A DNA stretch of 64,000 nucleotides from Thuidium tamariscinum (GCA_947034885.2 OX344752.2:19677386-19741385), one strand, 5' to 3'. Counted from the first letter of the stretch, positions 1 through 10,887 are shown. The notes: generated by a model not told the origin, from the sequence alone. Numbers and translations are program-made.

Positions 1-198
1 TTTCACCTTGATATTCTATGTGAAAACATTCTAGAATACAAATGTTGTACCATATTCAATTGGTTTACAAAGATGGAATTCTTTATTGAGTAACTCTACC
101 TTAACCTTTCATGCCAATGGAACAAACCTTTTCACAATCCCTTTTTCTAAAGTTGACCAAACCTTACCATATAAGACTTCACGGGCAAGCATACTTAA

Positions 199-591
199 GA
201 GCATCTCCACGGGACTCAAGGAGTGAGCAAACTCAAGGGATGGCCGGGCCTGGGAAAATAAATTGCCCCACGGGAGGCATGGCCAAGCAAAAAAAAAAGC
301 CACGCCCAGCCAAATTTAAAGATGGCTCGGCCAAATGGAAAAAACTTGGCTGGGCTCTGTGTGCCTTTAAAAAAATTTAATTCCTATTTTCAAGATACTT
401 TATCATTGACTAATAGCTTGTTTTCTTGGAATCCATGATAAAGTGCCTCGAAATCCAAAATTATTTGTTCCCCGTGCTTATTTGGTGCATTGTAGTGCAA
501 GAAATTTATTTGCCTAAGCTCGGACTTCTTGAATGGCTCCGCAAGCATCCCTTGACTGCACCTCTCTCATGTACAATCCATAGGGATGCTC
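199..591. mobile_element. Tourist-like (PIF/Harbinger) MITE
   Basis: A 393-bp non-coding element. Its ends are inverted (GAGCATCTCCA at the left, reverse complement GAGCATCCCTA at the right) and it is flanked by a direct TAA (196-198 and 592-594). A 3-bp TAA/TTA target duplication and GAGCATCTCC-type ends are known from plant PIF/Harbinger MITEs. The interior is not coding. It may be mobilised by a transposase like the one at 3483-4835, though the terminal sequences of the two differ. Confidence 0.75.
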
Positions 592-779
592 TAACAACAT
601 AGAGACAACAACTTCCCCCTTCAACCTTTGAAATCATTGTCTCATTGATTGCTCAATTCCGCAAAAAGTTCTAAGTAGGTCTCTTAATCCCTATGTGTTC
701 GAGTGACCATTTCTTGGTCATTGCTTTGACTTTTGGTAATATTATTGGCAAGATTATTCAAGAGCATATTTTTCATTTT

Positions 780-1720
780 CAATTTTTTTTGAAAATCATA
801 GTAAATTTTCTTTCAATTCTCATATTTAAAACTAAAATTACTAAGGTCAAACAAAGATTATTAGGAAAATAGCACAAGGTATCAAGAATTTGCCTAATGT
901 TGGAAATTTTACTATTTGGAAAAAGTGTCAATGTTCTCATTACAAAATCCTATAAATTTTTTCACAAATGGATAAAACACTAAATTTTGAACAATTAAAA
1001 AATTTTCAATTGCTAAAAATAAAAATTATAATTTGGTGAATTTTTGAAGTTGCATCTTCAAAATTCATTTGAAGAGAATTTAAAAATATTTTTATAGTTT
1101 TGACTATATGGATAATTTCAAAATTTTGTGCTTCACATTATTCTCATTGATGCAAACTTCAAAAAAGTTATAAGTCTTATACTTTATTACACATTTGTGT
1201 TTTGTTCAAACCCCTTGAGCTTTTAGGGGTTAAGTCCTTCAAAGGTTTTAGGAACTTGTGATAATTTGCCACGGGAATTGCCCTAAAAGTCCTAAAAGCC
1301 CAAGGAAGTAGGACAAAATACAAATGTGTTATAAAATATAAATTCTATAACTTTTTTGAAGTTAGCATTAAAGAAGGTAATATAAAGTACAAAATATAGA
1401 AAGTATCCATACGGTCAAAATTTCAAAATTGTTCTTTGATTCCCTTCAAATGAATTTTGAAGATATAGCTTCAAAAATTCACCAAAAATACAACTTCTAT
1501 ATTTAATATATGAATTTTTTTTGATTGGTCTAAATTGCAGTTTCTATTGATTTCTGAAAAAAAATGAGAGCATCAACACTTTTCCCAAATAGTAAATTTT
1601 TCAACACTAGGCAATTCTAAATACTTTGTGCTATTTCTCGTATAATTTTTGTTTGACCGAACCAATCTTAGTTTCGAATATAAATGTTGAGAGACAACCC
1701 AATTTTTTCAAAGCTGAAAA
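780..1720. repeat. Long foldback (inverted repeat) element
   Basis: The sequence from about 780 to 1240 is matched by the reverse complement of about 1265 to 1720. Collinear blocks include GGTCAAACAAA near 843 paired with 1663, ACTATTTGG near 909 paired with 1600, and the two TTCAAAATTCATTTGAAG blocks. Arms are roughly 400-450 bp with scattered differences and the centre lies near 1250. No coding capacity is visible. Outer ends and target duplication could not be fixed. Confidence 0.7.
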
Positions 1721-2194
1721 AAATAATTTGAAAAAAGTTTTTTTTTCTGCCCGAAGTCAGGCAGCGACCAAAAAATGGTCCCTTGAGCGCTTAGGGGGCA
1801 AAATTATTACTAGCCTGCAGCCGGTTTGCAAGTCAAACTCCAGCCGGTTTCCGGTCAACCTCGGTATTCAAGGAAAAGAGAACTCCTCTTGTTCCTTCGG
1901 GGCTTCATCGAGCTCCATGGACCTCCATGGTCTGCATCTCTCATTAGGGTTAGGAGTTAAAGCCCGTTCCCACTTGGCGTTAGGAAACAGAGGGTGGTAA
2001 GGCATAAAACTGTTGCGGGATTTTAGGGCGCTGGGTTCCAGGAGTGGTTTCAGGATCGTATTTAAATTAGTATTTAATGCCATTACGTAATTTCAGTTCG
2101 TTCACACCAAGGTTCTTACATATTTTTAGGGATTCGCATAATCAGCCAGCTAGGTAGATAAAACCGGTCACTGTGTTGAGGCAGTGACTGCCTC

Positions 2195-2237
2195 TTTTGA
2201 GCTCATTGTGACAAACTGTGTCACAATGAGCTCAAAA
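2195..2237. repeat. Perfect 19-bp hairpin
   Basis: TTTTGAGCTCATTGTGACA at 2195-2213 is followed by a 5-base loop and its exact reverse complement at 2219-2237. It lies in the non-coding left part of the Harbinger element. Function unknown; it could be a subterminal transposase-binding or cruciform site. Confidence 0.8.
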
Positions 2238-2439
2238 ATTAAAAAGATTTAAAAATTGATGCACCCCCCTAATCTTATTTAAACATTAAATTAAAATTTT
2301 TTTTAACCCCCCTCCCCACCCAATCTGATATAAGTATTAAATTTTAAATTTTAAAATTGTTTAAACTTGTGAATCCCCCCTCCCCCCACCCTCTTATAAT
2401 TCTGAGAGGGTGGGTTGGGAGACAAAGAATATGGGATAA

Positions 2440-2580
2440 ATGACATTCAGTATCAGTATCCGTATATTGTATTCGTACCCGTATTCAGTACCATATTTTA
2501 GTATCGTAGTATGTACCCGTAATATGTACCCACATTCTGTACCGTATTCTGTATCGTATACTATATTGTATCGATATCCG
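2440..2580. repeat. Degenerate GTAT/CCGTA simple repeat
   Basis: The stretch is made almost entirely of short GTAT, CCGTAT and GTACC-type words in irregular order. It is an old decayed microsatellite, not a gene. A similar stretch lies at 14235-14370. Confidence 0.6.
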
Positions 2581-3482
2581 ACAGTTGTTGATTTTTCTTG
2601 GAGGGGGGGTGGGATTTTTTAAAATTCAAATCCAATGGCTGCTGATTTTTCTAATGAGGGAGGGGGTAGGAAAATTAATACAAAACTGTGACAGCCACTT
2701 TTCGTCACATTGTGAGTGGGGTTCGCACTAGGACTCTAGGAGGGTTACAAAAATTGTGAGTTACGACAAATTTGGGCCCAATATTTTCGCCGGGGTCGCT
2801 TCTTCAATTCACCTGCATCGCTCGTGGTCCTCTCCACCAGAAATCGGAATGGTCCTCATTCTCCCGTCGAAGTGGAAACAATTTCTGCGCTTCAGGTTTT
2901 TTCCAACCTGTCCACTTCCTATTTCCCGTGTTTTTTTCGTGCAAGGGTCTTCTTCATCACAGCGGTGAAAGCTTCTGCTGGTACGTCTCAATGTTTTTGT
3001 TTTGCAGATTTAGCTTCATTTGTTGTAGGCCATTGCTGTAGACATAGTTTGCGTTCTCCAGAACTTTCTGTGCAGATTGGTGAGGGTTCCTGGTGGTCGA
3101 TTGGAGGGATTCAGAGGAGTGATCTTACAATTTGTATTCGCTCTTGTGGATGGGACTAGGTGAAATTCTTGAATTGTGTAAAATGTCGTTTTCTTTCAAG
3201 CGTCTTCATCATCTAAACCCTACCTGCTTCTTAGTTTTAAGAATGAACGATGTAAGAGGACACACTTGCTATACCTTTCTTCACTTCCTTTTAGGGCGGC
3301 AAATGTGTTGATGTCTAGTGAATTTACCGTCATTGTACTCAACACCACATTACTGCTTCCGTCAATTTGTTTTCGTTCCGTCTTTATGGAATCGGCAATC
3401 CACTGTAATGGCATGTTTGCGTAACAACTTCTTCTGTTGCTGGGTTTTTCTTGAATAGGGTGGAGGCTTCATTTCACACGGT

Positions 3483-4835
3483 ATGGAACCCGAAATGAAT
3501 GCTCATGCTGCGCTTGCATATGTGGCGTGGCTACTTCTGCAACTTCTCAGTGCACCAAACGCTCTCTATTTACCACAGCCATCAGAGGAGGAAGAAGAAG
3601 ACCAAAACCCTATGCTAACCATTGGAGATGACTTGTGGCAACCTATAGATGATGGCCATGCTGAAATTCGAGCTGCCGTACATAACTTCCGCCTTTGCAC
3701 GTCATTGAACGTTTTTGATGATGACCTAGGCTTCTGGGTGAAGCCTAGGTCTACAACTTGGTTTTCTCGTTTTTTGCTCAACGAATACGATGACACCAGA
3801 TGGGTACAAATGTTCAGATTGACAAAATCAGCTGTATTCACCTTGGCTGATATCTTGAGGCCTTCTGTTCGAAGGAAAGATACAAAGTACAGATTGGCAA
3901 TCCCTGTCGTCATTCGTGTGGCTTGTTGCTTGTTCAAATTGATTCACGGTGCTTCTCTCTTCATTTGCAGCGAGATGTTCGCAATTGGAAAAAGCACCGT
4001 GTCATCCATTTTGAGAGACATAGTTCACGCCATAAATGACACTCTTAGGCATGAATTGATGTGGCCTGTAGGGGATCGTTTACGACAAACTCAAGAACAA
4101 TTCTACGATTTGTGCGGTTTACCAGCGATAGTCGGAGCAATCGACGGTACGCATATCTCTATTTCCAAGCCTCAACATGTACCTGCAGATTATTTTTATT
4201 TCAAGTCGGGCGGATATACTCTGAATTGTCAAGCAATTGTAGACAGTAAAAAGCGATTTCTAGATTTGTACCTCGGTATGCCTGGCTCGACAAATGACTC
4301 CCGAGTGCTACGTCGTTCCTCTCTCTATAATTTAGCGATGCGCAATAATTTGTTCGATGATCAGCATTCTATGCATGGCTTTTCCCCCTTTCTGATTGGC
4401 GATTCGGGTTATCCTCTGCTACCCTGGCTCATGGTCCCTCATTGTGGTGGAGTTCAATTGTCCGTAGCGGAAATGTTATTCAATAAGAAGCTTCGCAGGG
4501 GGCGATGTGTTGTTGAAAACGCTTTCGGTATCTTGAAACAAACATTTCGGGAATTGCTCACAAAGTCAGACTTGCATGTGGCATTCCTTCCAGACGTCAT
4601 CTTTGCATGTGCAATTTTGCACAACATGTTGCTTGGGCAATCTCATGAAGATGTTGAAAACCTCCTCCACGTGCTGCGGGCGGAGGGACTTGATGGCGAA
4701 GTCATGGACGGCATTCCAAGTGCTGAAGATGGCGGGGACATCATAGTAGAGGCTCCACTAGCAGATTTAGCGGTGGACAAACGAACAGACTTGGGCCTTT
4801 TCTTGAGCATGCAACGCATGCAACAGCAACAGTAA
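3483..4835 (+). CDS. PIF/Harbinger transposase (DDE_Tnp_4 family)
   Basis: A 450-residue uninterrupted protein that would cut and join transposon ends in the nucleus. A helical, HTH-like region (about 140-182, with GKSTVSSILRDIVHAI) precedes the catalytic domain. The DDE triad is visible: D221 in GAIDGTHI, D272 in PGSTNDSRVL and E345 in RRGRCVVENAFGILK. The family signatures DSGYPLLPWLMVP (307-319) and CAILHN near the C-terminus are also present. The length is normal for the family. The N-terminus has an acidic run (about 35-40). The ATG at 3483 is the first in frame and there is no need for an intron. It faces the Myb-like partner across about 0.7 kb. It appears intact, so this copy may encode a working enzyme; that is inference from sequence only. 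Confidence 0.93.
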   Translation: MEPEMNAHAALAYVAWLLLQLLSAPNALYLPQPSEEEEEDQNPMLTIGDDLWQPIDDGHAEIRAAVHNFRLCTSLNVFDDDLGFWVKPRSTTWFSRFLLNEYDDTRWVQMFRLTKSAVFTLADILRPSVRRKDTKYRLAIPVVIRVACCLFKLIHGASLFICSEMFAIGKSTVSSILRDIVHAINDTLRHELMWPVGDRLRQTQEQFYDLCGLPAIVGAIDGTHISISKPQHVPADYFYFKSGGYTLNCQAIVDSKKRFLDLYLGMPGSTNDSRVLRRSSLYNLAMRNNLFDDQHSMHGFSPFLIGDSGYPLLPWLMVPHCGGVQLSVAEMLFNKKLRRGRCVVENAFGILKQTFRELLTKSDLHVAFLPDVIFACAILHNMLLGQSHEDVENLLHVLRAEGLDGEVMDGIPSAEDGGDIIVEAPLADLAVDKRTDLGLFLSMQRMQQQQ

Positions 4836-5525
4836 TTTCAATGAAGAGGTTAGTTTTTATTGGCTTCTACTTTCAAAGCCTACCTTCATGTGTTGTACAC
4901 ACACCATGCAATAAAAAAAGACAACATGCTTTAAACTCTTACACTTCGTTTTTCCTACTCTAATTTTTTTTTTTTTTGATTTCATATTTTTTGAGGGAAT
5001 TACATTGGGGTTCAGATGTACTTCTAGAAAATATTCAAACTCATAAAAGTCGCTACTTCACTACTGCAAGGGAAATCTAACAATTCTCTTTTCCTGTCAT
5101 GCAGTGCTAATATGGAACTGGACTTCTTGCGACAAAGGTGAAGCCCTCCATTGGCTTGCGGTGGATTTTCCTGTAATCCATAGTACTAGAATGCAAGCAG
5201 GATTCACTTCACTGGAAGCAGGCAAGTCTAGCATAGAGAGTGCACTAGGTTGTCATAGAATTGTTGGGTGAATGTTGTCGCAAGTTGCAAGGTTGTTGAT
5301 GTCCGAGGCTTCTGCTTGGGTCTCAACGGCAGTTCCACAAGTGTTCAGTGTAGTATGAGTCGGGGCAGTAGTGCATGAGGGCCTCAGTGCTGTGTTGTCT
5401 TCATTAACTGCCGATTGAGGCATGCTTGGAGAAGTGTAGTCACTTGTCATATTCAAGCTTTTGGTTAAGACGCTTGAGAGATGGGCAAGACAAGTAACCA
5501 TCTCTCCTTGCTTTAAAATGGAAAG

Positions 5526-6407
5526 TCATGCATTCTTTGTGGCAGCCACTACATTTTCATAAAGTCGCCTATCTTTTTCTCGTTGATATTGCATTTGTTC
5601 ACTAAATAATTTCAACTGCACCTCTATCTTGGAACGCTCTAATTCTCTGCTGGATTCTGCTATATCTTGCATATGTTGGGCCATAATAAGCCCTGTGGCT
5701 TTTGTGGCCTCAGCAATCACATTATGTCCGGACAGATTTTTTCTACGAACTGCGGTATTCCCAGCTCGACGTTTGATTGCATACTCTGAAGTATCCGATG
5801 AACTAATGACTTGTGGGGTGACACCTATGGGCAGACCATGCAATGGCCGGGAAAGGGGTGTACCTCGTGATATCGATGGTCCCGCTCCTCGACTGGGTGT
5901 GGATGTTGCAACGCGAGGTGATCTCGGAGGTGTAATGCCTCCTGTACCGTCAGTTTCATTAGTCGCTTGCATGTCCATTGGGTCCTCATAGTCGTTGTGG
6001 TCGTGATCACCATCGTTATGACCAGTCTCTTGTTGCCGGTAGTTTGTATCATTGGGTGCGAGTCCGTCACGCACATGGGGTGGATTTATCTGGGGTCTGT
6101 TTCCAAACCACTCGTGAATAGCACGGAAGAAGTCTTCGGGAAATTGTTTCGGAAGTGCCTCAACTCTCCGCTCACTCGGTGAAAGCTCCCAGTAGTCAGG
6201 TACACTTGTTCCGGTTCTGTTGAGATAGTCGGCGATGCGCTTGTAGTCGGGTAGGAGTTGATTCCACTTTGTCTTGCAAGCAGGACCATCACGTACACAA
6301 GGTGAGATGTTAGCTTGCATAACTTCATGTGAAATTTGAATCCATTTTGTGTGGTCAGGGGTCATGAGATCCCTTCCATCTACCGTGTCGAGGTCTTCTA
6401 GAAACAT
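5526..6407 (-). CDS. Myb/SANT-like (trihelix-type) Harbinger partner protein
   Basis: 293 residues from the ATG at 6407. In PIF/Harbinger elements such a protein helps the transposase bind DNA and enter the nucleus. The N-terminal part carries two of the spaced tryptophans of a Myb-like domain (HTKWIQISHEV and CKTKWNQLLPDYKRIADY). A Ser/Pro-rich linker and a C-terminal charged coiled-coil-like segment (SSRELERSKIEVQLKLFSEQMQYQREKDRR) follow. The same frame continues upstream of the ATG as TPQEILVLISAKRG, which looks like the first Myb helix. It is preceded by TAG at 6450-6452, exactly where the first domain tryptophan (TGG) is expected, and the frame is open again to about 6600. Either the codon is a nonsense change or an intron 3' end (CAAATTAG) lies there. 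The partner may therefore be truncated. Confidence 0.8.
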   Translation of the reverse strand: MFLEDLDTVDGRDLMTPDHTKWIQISHEVMQANISPCVRDGPACKTKWNQLLPDYKRIADYLNRTGTSVPDYWELSPSERRVEALPKQFPEDFFRAIHEWFGNRPQINPPHVRDGLAPNDTNYRQQETGHNDGDHDHNDYEDPMDMQATNETDGTGGITPPRSPRVATSTPSRGAGPSISRGTPLSRPLHGLPIGVTPQVISSSDTSEYAIKRRAGNTAVRRKNLSGHNVIAEATKATGLIMAQHMQDIAESSRELERSKIEVQLKLFSEQMQYQREKDRRLYENVVAATKNA

Positions 6408-7866
6408 CCCTCGTTTAGCTGAAATGAGTACGAGAATCTCCTGAGGCGTCTAATTTGGGCCTTTATCTTTTCTAGCGCGCTTGGATTGACTTGCATTGCC
6501 TTGACGTGCAGAACTGGAAGCACCTCGGACAGTGCCAACTCGAGGTCGAGGGTTCAGGCATCTTTGCTGGAGAGGGGGCGATGAGTTGTGCCCTACAAGT
6601 TCACATACAACGATTAATGAACAAGGTGAGATCTAAATATGAGAACTCTGGTGTCCGTTTTTATTTGCATTGTAGATAGGAATGAACATATTTCAAAGTT
6701 TAATGGATTTGTTTTGCTATACAAATATATTGTACATAGAAAATAAACATACAGCACATATGAAGAATACTAGTAGTATAGGGAGGATGTAGGTATTTGC
6801 TTTGAAAGAGGGAACTAATCAAAACAGTGACTTAACCATTTATAGGTAACGCTGCTGGTTGCATCGGCATGTTGTAGTGTTGGGCATCCAATGTGTTTTC
6901 CATGAAGCAAGTCTCTTTTACTGTCCAAAAGAAAACCCTGACAAAAAAAAGATCAACATCATAGTTGAACATGAGATCCATGCACTGGGAAATGTAGGAA
7001 GTTGTAAGGAATCACGTCTTCAAGCCATGACGCACTTCATTTACTTCTAGACAACAATCACAACCTGAAGAACTTTTGGGCTTCTTTACCTCTGGATGCA
7101 GTTGAAGTACAACAGTTAAACAAGTGTGGCAGTTGCTAACTGCAGAATGCACAGGCTTTAGAAACTTCAGTAGCTACAAAGTGAACATTCCTCATGAAGG
7201 ACTGAACTTTTAGAGAGGAACTTTAAAGAGAAATCATAAAATATAACTTTGAAAAAAAATGTGACAAAATACTAAGTACACCAACTTAAAAAAAAACACC
7301 ATAATATATTCAATACATGCAATTCTAGCTATCTACAAGTTTGCCTTGATCGATGAGAAGGCGTCCAAAAATCAAAAGTCTAGGGTAGAGAACATACAAA
7401 TGCAGTAGAAGATGGCGTCGATGATGATGCTACTATGGTGCAGTACACATATCGACGTTGGAATTTATTCTCTCTCATCGACGTCCTCTCATGTTGTTGT
7501 TGCGGAGATCATGGCGGCTCTCATCAAGGTAGAGCTAGAAGCCATAGTGAAAAATTAGGCACAACTAGCAACAACGGTCTTTGCAACTGGCTCGTAATTC
7601 AAGCGACTATAAAAGAGCGCTATTAATCGACCACAATTTCATGAAATGTACATTTTATGAGGATTTAGATATTAACTAAAACAGCCAACGGAATCCTACA
7701 TTCTCGGAAGCAACTCTGGAGCTTTTCAGCTAACATCGTGGTTAGCCGCATGCCAACTCACCCTCCACGTAGGTTCGGGTTCTAAGAACAGAGGCTGGTG
7801 TAAACACCCATGTCCTGCATGTTAAGAAACTACGCTCCTTTGTACTATGTAACGCCAAGTGGGAAC

Positions 7867-8120
7867 ATCCCTTACATCCCTTTTAGGGTTTTGGGTTTTG
7901 GGTTTAGAGGATACTGTTTCAGACCCTTACCGTCCTCGACCGGCAACACGTCGTCCTTTCTGCATCCAATCGATTCCGCACCGTCTTCATGTTCACTCTA
8001 GCGTTTCTGTTTCTGTTGTGCAATTCCGGGTAGAATCTCCAGCTCACAAATATTTAGTGAAGGTATCAGCTTTTTTCCGGAAATCAGTTGCAAGGCGCAA
8101 GCCGCGGGAGCACTCTCGCC
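7867..8120 (+). promoter_or_regulatory. BUD23 promoter and leader with telo-box-like motif
   Basis: Between the end of the Harbinger element and the BUD23 start codon lies TTTTAGGGTTTTGGGTTTTG at 7881-7900, resembling repeated plant telo-boxes (AAACCCTA on the other strand). Telo-boxes are known in promoters of plant ribosome-biogenesis genes, which suits the gene. No clear TATA box was found. Confidence 0.5.
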
Positions 8121-9014
8121 ATGTCGATTCGGCCGGAGCGACAAGCACCTCCTGAGATTTTCTACAACGATAGGGAGGCTCGCAAGTACACGACCTCGTC
8201 TCGCATCGTGAAAATCCAGGCCAAGCTCTCGGAGCGCGCTTTGGAGCTACTCGCCCTCCCCGATGACGATGTGCCTCGCCTGCTTTTGGACATCGGCTGC
8301 GGGTCGGGACTAAGTGGGGAGACTCTGAGTGAGAGTGGGCATCACTGGATCGGGATGGACATCTCTGAGTCGATGCTGGATGTGGCCGTGGAGCGGGAGA
8401 CCGAGGGGGACCTTCTTCTAAGCGACATCGGACAGGGGTTAGGGTTTCGACCCGGAACCCTAGATGGCGCCATTAGCATTTCCGCCGTGCAATGGTTATG
8501 CAACGCCGACAAGACGTGTAATCACCCGCGGCTGCGGCTGAAAGCTTTCTTCGGATCGTTGTATAAGAGTCTAGCGAGAGGAGCCAGGGCTGTTTTGCAA
8601 CTCTACCCGGAGAACGCTGCGCAGCTGGAGATGATCTCGTCTGCGGCGATGAAGTCGGGATTCTCGGGAGGGTTGGTCGTGGATTACCCGCATAGTACAA
8701 GGGCGAAGAAGTATTTTCTGGTGCTCAGTTGTGGACCGCCGAGTACGAGTACCGCGCTGCCCAAGGGCAAAGAGGGTAGTGAAATGGTGAGTGACAGTGA
8801 GGAGAGTGGGAGTGAGGAAGAGGGAGAGGGAAATACTGTGAATGTATCGGAGAGGCAACGACCTGCGAAGAAACAGAGGAGGGAGAATGGGAAGAAGAAT
8901 ATCAAGGGTCGATCGTGGGTTTTGAAGAAGAAAGAGCAGAGGAGACACCGAGGGTATGTGAATGTGCCGGAGGATTCCAAATATACAGGTCGCAAAAGGA
9001 AAGTTCAGTTTTAA
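8121..9014 (+). CDS. BUD23: 18S rRNA (guanine-N7)-methyltransferase, BUD23/WBSCR22 family
   Basis: 297 residues, intronless here. The family methylates a guanine of 18S rRNA during small-subunit maturation, acting in nucleus and nucleolus. The start MSIRPERQAPPEIFYNDREA matches the usual N-terminus of plant BUD23, so ATG 8121 was chosen over the upstream in-frame start at 8088. SAM-binding motif I is LLLDIGCGSG (54-63), with WIGMDIS (76-82) as the next SAM contact region and ISAVQWLCNAD (120-130) the conserved family segment. The C-terminal part is acidic (SDSEESGSEEEGEG) then strongly basic (KKQRRENGKKNIKGRSW, RKRKVQF), typical of the WBS_methylT tail. A Harbinger element ends about 250 bp upstream. 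All expected motifs are present. Confidence 0.95.
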   Translation: MSIRPERQAPPEIFYNDREARKYTTSSRIVKIQAKLSERALELLALPDDDVPRLLLDIGCGSGLSGETLSESGHHWIGMDISESMLDVAVERETEGDLLLSDIGQGLGFRPGTLDGAISISAVQWLCNADKTCNHPRLRLKAFFGSLYKSLARGARAVLQLYPENAAQLEMISSAAMKSGFSGGLVVDYPHSTRAKKYFLVLSCGPPSTSTALPKGKEGSEMVSDSEESGSEEEGEGNTVNVSERQRPAKKQRRENGKKNIKGRSWVLKKKEQRRHRGYVNVPEDSKYTGRKRKVQF

Positions 9015-10887
9015 GGTTTTCCTTATTTTTTCATGGAAAGCGCTTCTCTTGCGTTTCCATGCCTCAATTTTGTTAGTTGAGTTGCCAAGCGAATTCATGA
9101 ATTCATGTCTCCCTTTTAGTGTTGCTCTGTTTTAATCTTCCTTTGTTCTACATGCTCTTCACCTCTTACAAGTCATTTATTAAATTTACTAGTTTCGTTA
9201 CTATTAAAAAAATCCGAGGCAGGAGAGTTGTCGCACAGAACAGGAAAATTATCCCTTGCCTGACTGAAGATTTGCTGAACTTGACTAGCTTGTTCTAGAG
9301 CTTTATCAATCTTCTTCAAGGGAGCCGATGTTGAGGTATCTCAGGAATTAGAGAGTTTCGGTTGTGTCTGTGGTTTTCTCTTTTCGATTCCCCACATTTC
9401 CCATAAGGTGGTCAATAACATGGTGGTCCTTTCGGAGTTGATTATGAGGAGCGATGTTTGTAATCGATTTCTTTGCGTCACGAGAATGGACACTCAGGCA
9501 AGTATTACAGTCAATTAGGTCGCGGATGCAATTTTAAGCATTTAAGCATTTGTTGGAGGGGTTTTGGGGAGAGGCTTAGAGTTTTGGAGAGATCTTTCCA
9601 TACAAGAGCCAAATGTGATCCATAAAGGAGAATTTTATTAGAGTTCAAAAATCAGTAGCATTAGCCGTGTAGCCTGGTCTCGCTTGCACTATCTAGTCAG
9701 TCCAACCAAGTGTAAGTCAGTCCAACCAAGTGTAAGAATATATGATTTACTGTTAGACGGATTCGGTACAAGAGACGGGATCAGGTCTCAGTGGTTTTAG
9801 TATCCTCTACCGTCCTGGCGGTTGAGACGAATTGCCTCAATGAGTTCGCTTGTGTATTAGAAGAATGTGGAAGGTAGAACAACCCATCATGGCAGAATGA
9901 GGAGTTTGCCCTCATGCCATTGCTGAGTGTTTTTTAAAAAGAAAAAGGAAAAATGCCACAGAAAGATAAGTGTGAGAAATCTCAAGAGCAATTGAAATTA
10001 TATTTTTTGGTCAAAGTATGAGTTTGTTTATTGAAGGGTGCTGCCCTTTGCAGCCCAGATGAGTCTCTGGACTACCCTTAAACCACCAAAAACTATATCC
10101 ACTTCATCTTACTCCCCTAAATCAATCATATTGTTTTCTACCACAGCCACTACATGAAGACCTTAAAAAACCCACTTCTAGCAATGAATTTACACTCAAA
10201 TGTTAGAAATTCTTAATGTAATCACTAATCACTCTACTACTATCAAATAAGACATTGATAGTGGCCCATTTCTCATTTTTCGAAAACCCATATAATGAGG
10301 TCATCCCTAGGTGTTCATGATGGGTCTTTCAACCTTCACGGGCTGTTCTACTTGATAAACCTACGATCCTAATTCCTTACACTAACTCAAACTGTTTCAC
10401 TCTTGTAACTCCCTCTAAGATTTGATCAAACATCAAGGATTAGATGATGCGAAACAATGTCTATTGTTTCGGCTATTTGCCTCAGCCCTCGTAATCGGAG
10501 TTGGATTAAAATTTTGTCATAATGACCACCTCAGTGTACTGTAGATATTTTTCTTTTTCCACCTCACAAACAAGGAGAGCCTCATTTCTACAGCACCGCT
10601 GGAGACGCACAAGGGCAGAGAGGCTATCAAAGTTAGACATCAAATGAAATTTCTCCAAATTACAAACTGGAAGTGAAAAAGATATGGGGACTGTAGAAAG
10701 TCTGGCACTGGAAGATATATAATTCAGAGTAGAACAGACTTGATTTTGATAAATGCATCGCTGCACAGTAACTTTAAAAGATATAGGTAGTACACCCATC
10801 TGCACAACAAGAGTTACTCAGACCTATGATTCTTTTCAAATTTAATGTTTTGTTACATTGAGCTGATCCAAAATGGAGAGAGCTCAA
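9015..10887. other. Intergenic, no gene recognised
   Basis: AT-rich DNA downstream of BUD23. Apart from the 20-bp duplication listed separately I see no credible coding region or RNA gene. The open frame at 10506-10805 (minus) has no recognisable motif; if the exon at 10888-10992 is real this is probably its 3' flank. Confidence 0.5.
9695..9734. repeat. 20-bp tandem duplication
   Basis: AGTCAGTCCAACCAAGTGTA occurs twice in direct tandem, at 9695-9714 and 9715-9734, with no difference. It looks like a recent slippage-type duplication. Confidence 0.9.

Larger units (their letters stand above)
1966..7866. mobile_element. PIF/Harbinger DNA transposon, two-gene type
   Basis: A 17-bp perfect inverted repeat (GTTCCCACTTGGCGTTA) lies at 1966-1982 and 7850-7866 and brackets the transposase (3483-4835, plus) and the Myb-like ORF (5526-6407, minus). 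Convergent transposase and Myb-like genes are the standard content of PIF/Harbinger elements, and about 5.9 kb is a plausible size. A TTA/TAA target duplication is not clean at these exact positions (TTA at 1957-1959 and 7872-7874 are candidates), so the true tips may lie a few bases further out. The DNA at 4840-5525 and 6600-7849 shows no further genes. The right end is about 250 bp from the BUD23 start codon. Confidence 0.7.

Noticed and set aside
1626-2000. 124-residue plus-strand frame
   Set aside because: Spans the edge of a foldback and the tip of the Harbinger element; no protein-like pattern.
7881-7900. Interstitial telomere repeat
   Set aside because: Too short and irregular for telomeric DNA; better read as a promoter telo-box-like motif.
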